DNA of 64,000 bases from Planktothrix paucivesiculata PCC 9631 (lineage in GTDB: Bacteria > Cyanobacteriota > Cyanobacteriia > Cyanobacteriales > Microcoleaceae), in NCBI RefSeq assembly GCF_900009265.2, contig NZ_LR735022.1, forward strand, positions 74,700 through 138,699, given 5' to 3'. Below the pieces are notes generated by a model, which worked only from the letters and a program-made list of their open reading frames with translations, had not been told where the DNA came from and did not search any database. Position numbers and translations under genes: made by a program. The stretch's first letter is position 1; each line of letters opens with the position of its first letter. Of this stretch, positions 60,575 to 64,000 are shown one piece after another.

Positions 60575-63436
60575 ATGGTTCAACGGCGATCGCAAACGTT
60601 TTTCCAACAGATTATTCTTGGAACTCTTGCCAGTACAATCTTACAATTATCAATTCCCCTAACTTCCTTAAGCCAAATCAATCAACCATTGGGCGTAATT
60701 CGTGAACCCGAACAAACCACAGAATGGAATAGCATTGAACAACGGTTAAAAGCTAGTAGAATCCCTTATCAAACCCTGGATTTAAACAATATCAAAAGCC
60801 CCGCCGATCTTCAGGGAATTAGAGTTTTATTCATCCCTAATATAACTGTTATTAAAACCGAACAAGCCAAGGTTCTACAAGAGTGGGCAAAACAAGGCGG
60901 ACAGGTGATTGCCAGCGGCCCAGTCGGAGAAAAATCTACCCCGTTAGTTCGTCAATTGTTGCGATCAATTTTAGGTTCCTATTGGGCTTTTCCCCTGACA
61001 GTTCCCGCTAAACCCCAAATCGCTAAAAATCGCTGTCGAACTAAAGATCCTATCTGCCCTTCCCTAACAACTTGGGGGCCAAATCAACCCAATTCTAACG
61101 CCGTTGAAGGGGGGGTTTTAATTCCCACTACCTTAGAAAGTTATACCGCCGGAATTTGGGAAGCTAGTGGCAGTTCTCCGGCCGTTATTACTACTCAAAA
61201 AGCCACCTATTTAGGCTGGCGCTGGGGAAATCAATCCTCCCCTGATGTTGATATTGCTTGGTTACAAGCGGCGGTCAGTCGTCATGGTTTAGCTGGAAAC
61301 CCGACAACAACTCCCATCGCCACGGCAACCGTCCCGCCCCCAACAGCTACCCCTCCGGCTCCTCCAACCCCGACAGCAGCCACCCGTCCGGCTCCTACAA
61401 TGCCCCCAACAGTCGCTCGTTCGGCTTCTATACCCCTTCCCGTACCCCTGCCCCAACCCACCACACCGAGGGTACGGCCAACGGCTGCTGTCCCCGCTCC
61501 TCGTCCGGTGACACCTGTGATAGTTCCCCAGGCTGCGGTTTCCCCCCCCCGTTCAACTACGCCCCCCGCTCCTAGCTTAACGGCGACTCGGACATTGCCC
61601 AATACTCCAAGCGTTCCCAGTAGTTTTATTGACCCTTCCGAACAAACGGCCCCGGCGGGCTTAGAAGTGCAGCCCGGAAATCAAGCCATTGAGGAATTAA
61701 CGGCGATCGCAATGCGTCAGGAATTAATAGATTTATTGGGACGTTTTGAAAATGCTTTAATTGCCTCAAATTCCGGTAATATTCCGATTAATTTACAAGT
61801 CGCATCCACTCAATTAATCGCAGGAACCGGAGGAAGTCTAGCCAGTGCAAACTTTAAAAAATCCGATCAAATTATTACCAAAGCCAGAGAATTAATTAAG
61901 AATTTTCCCCAATTAGTCGCTCAACAAAATTGGATGGAAGCTCGCCAACAATGGTTAGAAACTCGTCAACAATTATGGCAACATTATCCCACAGAAGGAG
62001 AACGATTAGGGGCAGAAATTCGGGCGGTTTGGTTAGACAGAGGAACCATTGTTAAAGCCAGAAATGAGGCGGGACTGGCGCAGGTTTTTGATCGGTTAGC
62101 GGCGGCGGGAATTAATACGGTTTATTTTGAAACAATTAATGCGGGTTATCCAATTTATCCCAGTCGAGTTGCGCCCGCGCAAAACCCCTTAATACAGGGT
62201 TGGAACCCCTTAGAAGCGGCGGTGAAATTAGCTCACCAACGGGGTATGGAATTACACGCTTGGATCTGGGTTTTTGCGGTGGGAAATGATCGCCATAATC
62301 AACTTTTAGGACAACCAAGTAGTTTTTTAAGTCCGGTAATTCAAGCCCATCCTGATTGGATCAATATTAACAATTATGGGGAGTTAAGAAATCCCCGCGA
62401 TCACAAAGTTTATCTCGACCCAGCCAACCGAGAAGCTAGGGCTTATTTAATGCGTTTAATTAATGAAATTACCGCCTATAATGTCGATGGGTTGCAGTTA
62501 GATTATATTCGCTATCCGTTCCAAGATCCAAGCGGTAGTTACACCTATGGATATGGGAAAGCTGGACGGGAACAATTCCAACAATTAACAGGAGTTGATC
62601 CGGTTAATATTACTCCCAAGAATAATCAATTGTGGAATCAATGGCTACAATTTAAAACCCAACAGGTGACATCTTTTGTCGCAGAAGTTTCGCAATTTTT
62701 GAAGCAACAAAAACCTAATGTTATTTTATCGGTGGCGGTGTTTTCTAATCCTGAACAGGAAAGGATTATGAAAATTCAACAACAATGGGAAGTTTGGGCT
62801 AAAAACGGTTATGTGGATTTAATTGTTCCGATGACCTATGCAATGGATACTAACCGTTTACAACGTATTACTCAGCCCTTAACCCAGGAACAACGGTTAG
62901 GGTCGGCGTTAATTAGTCCCTCGATTAAGTTATTAAATTTGCCGGAAATTGTGGCGATTGATCAATTACAATCCTTACGGGATTTACCAACAGGTGGATA
63001 TTCAATTTTTGCCGCTGAAAGTATTGGTAATAATCTCCAAAACTATTTGCATAGAACTCAAAATAATTCCTCAAAAACTCAACCTCCCATTCCCTATCGC
63101 CAGCCCTTTGCTGCGGCGCATGATCGCTATTTAGCCTTAAAAAGAGAATGGAGTTTTCTGTTAGGAAATGAACAACTTTGGATACGAGATGAGGAATTAA
63201 AATCTTTGAGTATTCAAGCGGAGGAGTTAGCACAAACCCTAAAACAGTTAGAGGATAATCCTTCTACTCAAACTTTAGGAATCGCTCAACAAAAGTTAGC
63301 AACTTTCCAAAAACAATTCCAAACTTCTATGCGTTTACAAGCCTTAGAACGTCCCTATCAAGTCTCTAGTTGGGCAAATCGTTTGGCGAGTATTAATATG
63401 TTATTACGTTATGGAGAAAGAAGAATAAAAAATTAA
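60575..63436 (+). CDS. secreted GHL10 glycoside-hydrolase-like protein
   Basis: This 953-residue protein has a signal peptide (QQIILGTLASTILQLSIPLTSLS, about 11-33). A GATase-like alpha/beta domain (about 50-215; LQGIRVLFIPNITVI, GGQVIASGPVG) comes next, then a Pro/Thr/Ala-rich linker (about 230-345). The GHL10 barrel (about 480-780) begins AEIRAVWLDRGTIV and includes FETINAGYPIYPS, DGLQLDYIRYPF (catalytic-type Asp/Glu region), ILSVAVFS and PMTYAMD. A helical C-terminal region follows. GHL10 proteins resemble peptidoglycan or polysaccharide hydrolases. It is probably periplasmic or cell-wall associated. Confidence 0.88.
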   Translation: MVQRRSQTFFQQIILGTLASTILQLSIPLTSLSQINQPLGVIREPEQTTEWNSIEQRLKASRIPYQTLDLNNIKSPADLQGIRVLFIPNITVIKTEQAKVLQEWAKQGGQVIASGPVGEKSTPLVRQLLRSILGSYWAFPLTVPAKPQIAKNRCRTKDPICPSLTTWGPNQPNSNAVEGGVLIPTTLESYTAGIWEASGSSPAVITTQKATYLGWRWGNQSSPDVDIAWLQAAVSRHGLAGNPTTTPIATATVPPPTATPPAPPTPTAATRPAPTMPPTVARSASIPLPVPLPQPTTPRVRPTAAVPAPRPVTPVIVPQAAVSPPRSTTPPAPSLTATRTLPNTPSVPSSFIDPSEQTAPAGLEVQPGNQAIEELTAIAMRQELIDLLGRFENALIASNSGNIPINLQVASTQLIAGTGGSLASANFKKSDQIITKARELIKNFPQLVAQQNWMEARQQWLETRQQLWQHYPTEGERLGAEIRAVWLDRGTIVKARNEAGLAQVFDRLAAAGINTVYFETINAGYPIYPSRVAPAQNPLIQGWNPLEAAVKLAHQRGMELHAWIWVFAVGNDRHNQLLGQPSSFLSPVIQAHPDWININNYGELRNPRDHKVYLDPANREARAYLMRLINEITAYNVDGLQLDYIRYPFQDPSGSYTYGYGKAGREQFQQLTGVDPVNITPKNNQLWNQWLQFKTQQVTSFVAEVSQFLKQQKPNVILSVAVFSNPEQERIMKIQQQWEVWAKNGYVDLIVPMTYAMDTNRLQRITQPLTQEQRLGSALISPSIKLLNLPEIVAIDQLQSLRDLPTGGYSIFAAESIGNNLQNYLHRTQNNSSKTQPPIPYRQPFAAAHDRYLALKREWSFLLGNEQLWIRDEELKSLSIQAEELAQTLKQLEDNPSTQTLGIAQQKLATFQKQFQTSMRLQALERPYQVSSWANRLASINMLLRYGERRIKN

Positions 63437-63451
63437 TCAGAAGATAGTTTA

Positions 63452-63498
63452 TTGTTGGGCTTTAGCACTCTTAGCACTGAGGAGCCTAAGTCCAACAA
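63452..63498. repeat. dispersed hairpin repeat (ttgttgggc type)
   Basis: TTGTTGGGCTTTAG (63452-63465) pairs with CTAAGTCCAACAA (63486-63498). The left arm is shared with 38676-38691. It lies after the hydrolase gene and may double as its 3' end structure. Confidence 0.75.
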
Positions 63499-63551
63499 TG
63501 TTATACTTAATAATGAATAGCAAAGGGATGTTACAAAGTTGAGGTAACAAC

Positions 63552-64000
63552 ATGACTCAAACCCCTGTAAAATTAACGTTTGAAGAATATTTAACTTATA
63601 ATGACGGAACAGATAATTGTTATGAACTTGAAGATGGGGTGTTAATTCCGATGACACCTGCAAGTCCGATTCATTCTGATATTGTTGAATTGCTCTATGA
63701 TACCTTCAAAGCTGAGGTAAAAAGACTAGGGTTAGACTTAAAAGTAAAACAGGGAGATGTGGGGATACGAACTAGATTAAGTCGCTCCCGACAACCAGAT
63801 ATTGCTATTATTCAAGGGGAAGATTGGCGACAGTTACGACAATTTAAAAAATCAGCAATTCTGGAAGTTCCGGCTTTATTAGTAGTAGAAGTTGTGAGTC
63901 CTGGGGAAGATAACGAAAACCGAGATTATATTAAAAAGATGACTGAATATGCGGAGTTTGGGATTTCTGAATATTGGATTATTGATCCTTTAACGGAGCA
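63552..64000 (+). CDS. Uma2-family protein, cut by window end
   Basis: This partial gene starts at ATG 63552 with GAGG about 8 bp upstream and is open to the window edge (149 codons visible). The sequence MTQTPVKLTFEEYLTYNDGT, YELEDGVLIPMTPASPIHSDIV, QPDIAIIQ (metal-binding Asp), LLVVEVVSPGEDNENRDYIKKMTEYAEFGISEYWIIDP is typical of Uma2 (DUF820) restriction-endonuclease-like proteins. The catalytic Asp, Glu and following Lys/helix are present. It is the third Uma2 trace in the window, with 29669-30310 and the relic at 17677-17784. Confidence 0.85.
   Translation, partial: MTQTPVKLTFEEYLTYNDGTDNCYELEDGVLIPMTPASPIHSDIVELLYDTFKAEVKRLGLDLKVKQGDVGIRTRLSRSRQPDIAIIQGEDWRQLRQFKKSAILEVPALLVVEVVSPGEDNENRDYIKKMTEYAEFGISEYWIIDPLTE

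Noticed and set aside
61258-61602. Open frames on both strands over the Pro/Thr linker of the hydrolase
   Set aside because: They come from low-complexity codons of the real gene and have no recognisable domain.
1-64000. tRNA or rRNA genes
   Set aside because: No cloverleaf with a T-loop GTTCRANNC signature and no rRNA segments were noticed on reading; a tRNAscan run would settle it.

Overview
The window looks like chromosomal DNA of a filamentous, non-heterocystous cyanobacterium, most like Planktothrix or a close Microcoleaceae relative. This rests on recognised cyanobacterial genes (ntcB with its trpD-like and mobA neighbours, pxcA/cemA, a GUN4-domain gene, an InrS-type nickel sensor, an RRM-type rbp gene, cofH), on many GCGATCGC (HIP1) octamers, on AT-rich base use, and on Uma2, TPR and HEAT families that are expanded in this group. 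No rRNA, tRNA or CRISPR array was found.

Layout. 0-1.8 kb: an ISL3-family insertion sequence with 27-bp terminal inverted repeats, whose transposase has an in-frame stop near its C-terminus, sitting next to a decayed tnpB. 1.8-5.8 kb: a MacB-type permease, an A-type Fe-S carrier (sufA), small proteins and a peptide-type ABC permease. 6-10.7 kb: a 1518-residue kinase-AAA-GAF signalling protein that stops where a histidine-kinase module would be expected, followed directly by a tnpB relic. 10.8-17.6 kb: SLH, SRPBCC and HEAT proteins, the ntcB-trpD2-mobA group (nitrate regulation and molybdenum cofactor) and a decayed toxin-antitoxin pair. 17.9-29.4 kb: CapA lipoprotein, class II aldolase, WecG-type glycosyltransferase with an extra GspE-N-like tail, cofH, TPR protein, tgt, cobS, and a protein with three ChW-like repeats.

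29.7-37.2 kb is the accessory part. A Uma2 gene is followed by a tight four-gene operon: a GNAT-PIN-(PUA-like) fusion, a free-standing ASCH protein, a McrB-type AAA+ GTPase and McrC with a PD-(D/E)xK site. I read this as a modification-dependent (type IV-like) restriction cassette carrying its own possible toxin. Beyond it lie a GT25 glycosyltransferase and a higB/higA deletion fusion.

37.2-51.7 kb is mostly housekeeping: mnmE, a squalene/phytoene synthase, potA, an RRM protein with a strong 5' hairpin, an M48-like membrane protein that has lost all its zinc ligands, lgt, cobM, a KDSR-like reductase and pyk. 52-60.3 kb, mostly on the minus strand: pxcA with a GUN4-domain gene, an RND pump with its adaptor, a DUF2834-like membrane protein, and an InrS-like repressor that preserves every known Ni(II) ligand. 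60.6-64 kb: a secreted GHL10 glycoside hydrolase-like protein and a Uma2 gene cut by the window end.

A recurring theme is decay: at least six genes or modules are traceable only as relics (two tnpB copies, a PIN toxin, higBA, a Uma2 C-terminus, and a truncated kinase). Several short repeat families fill the spaces between genes and sometimes supply stop codons.
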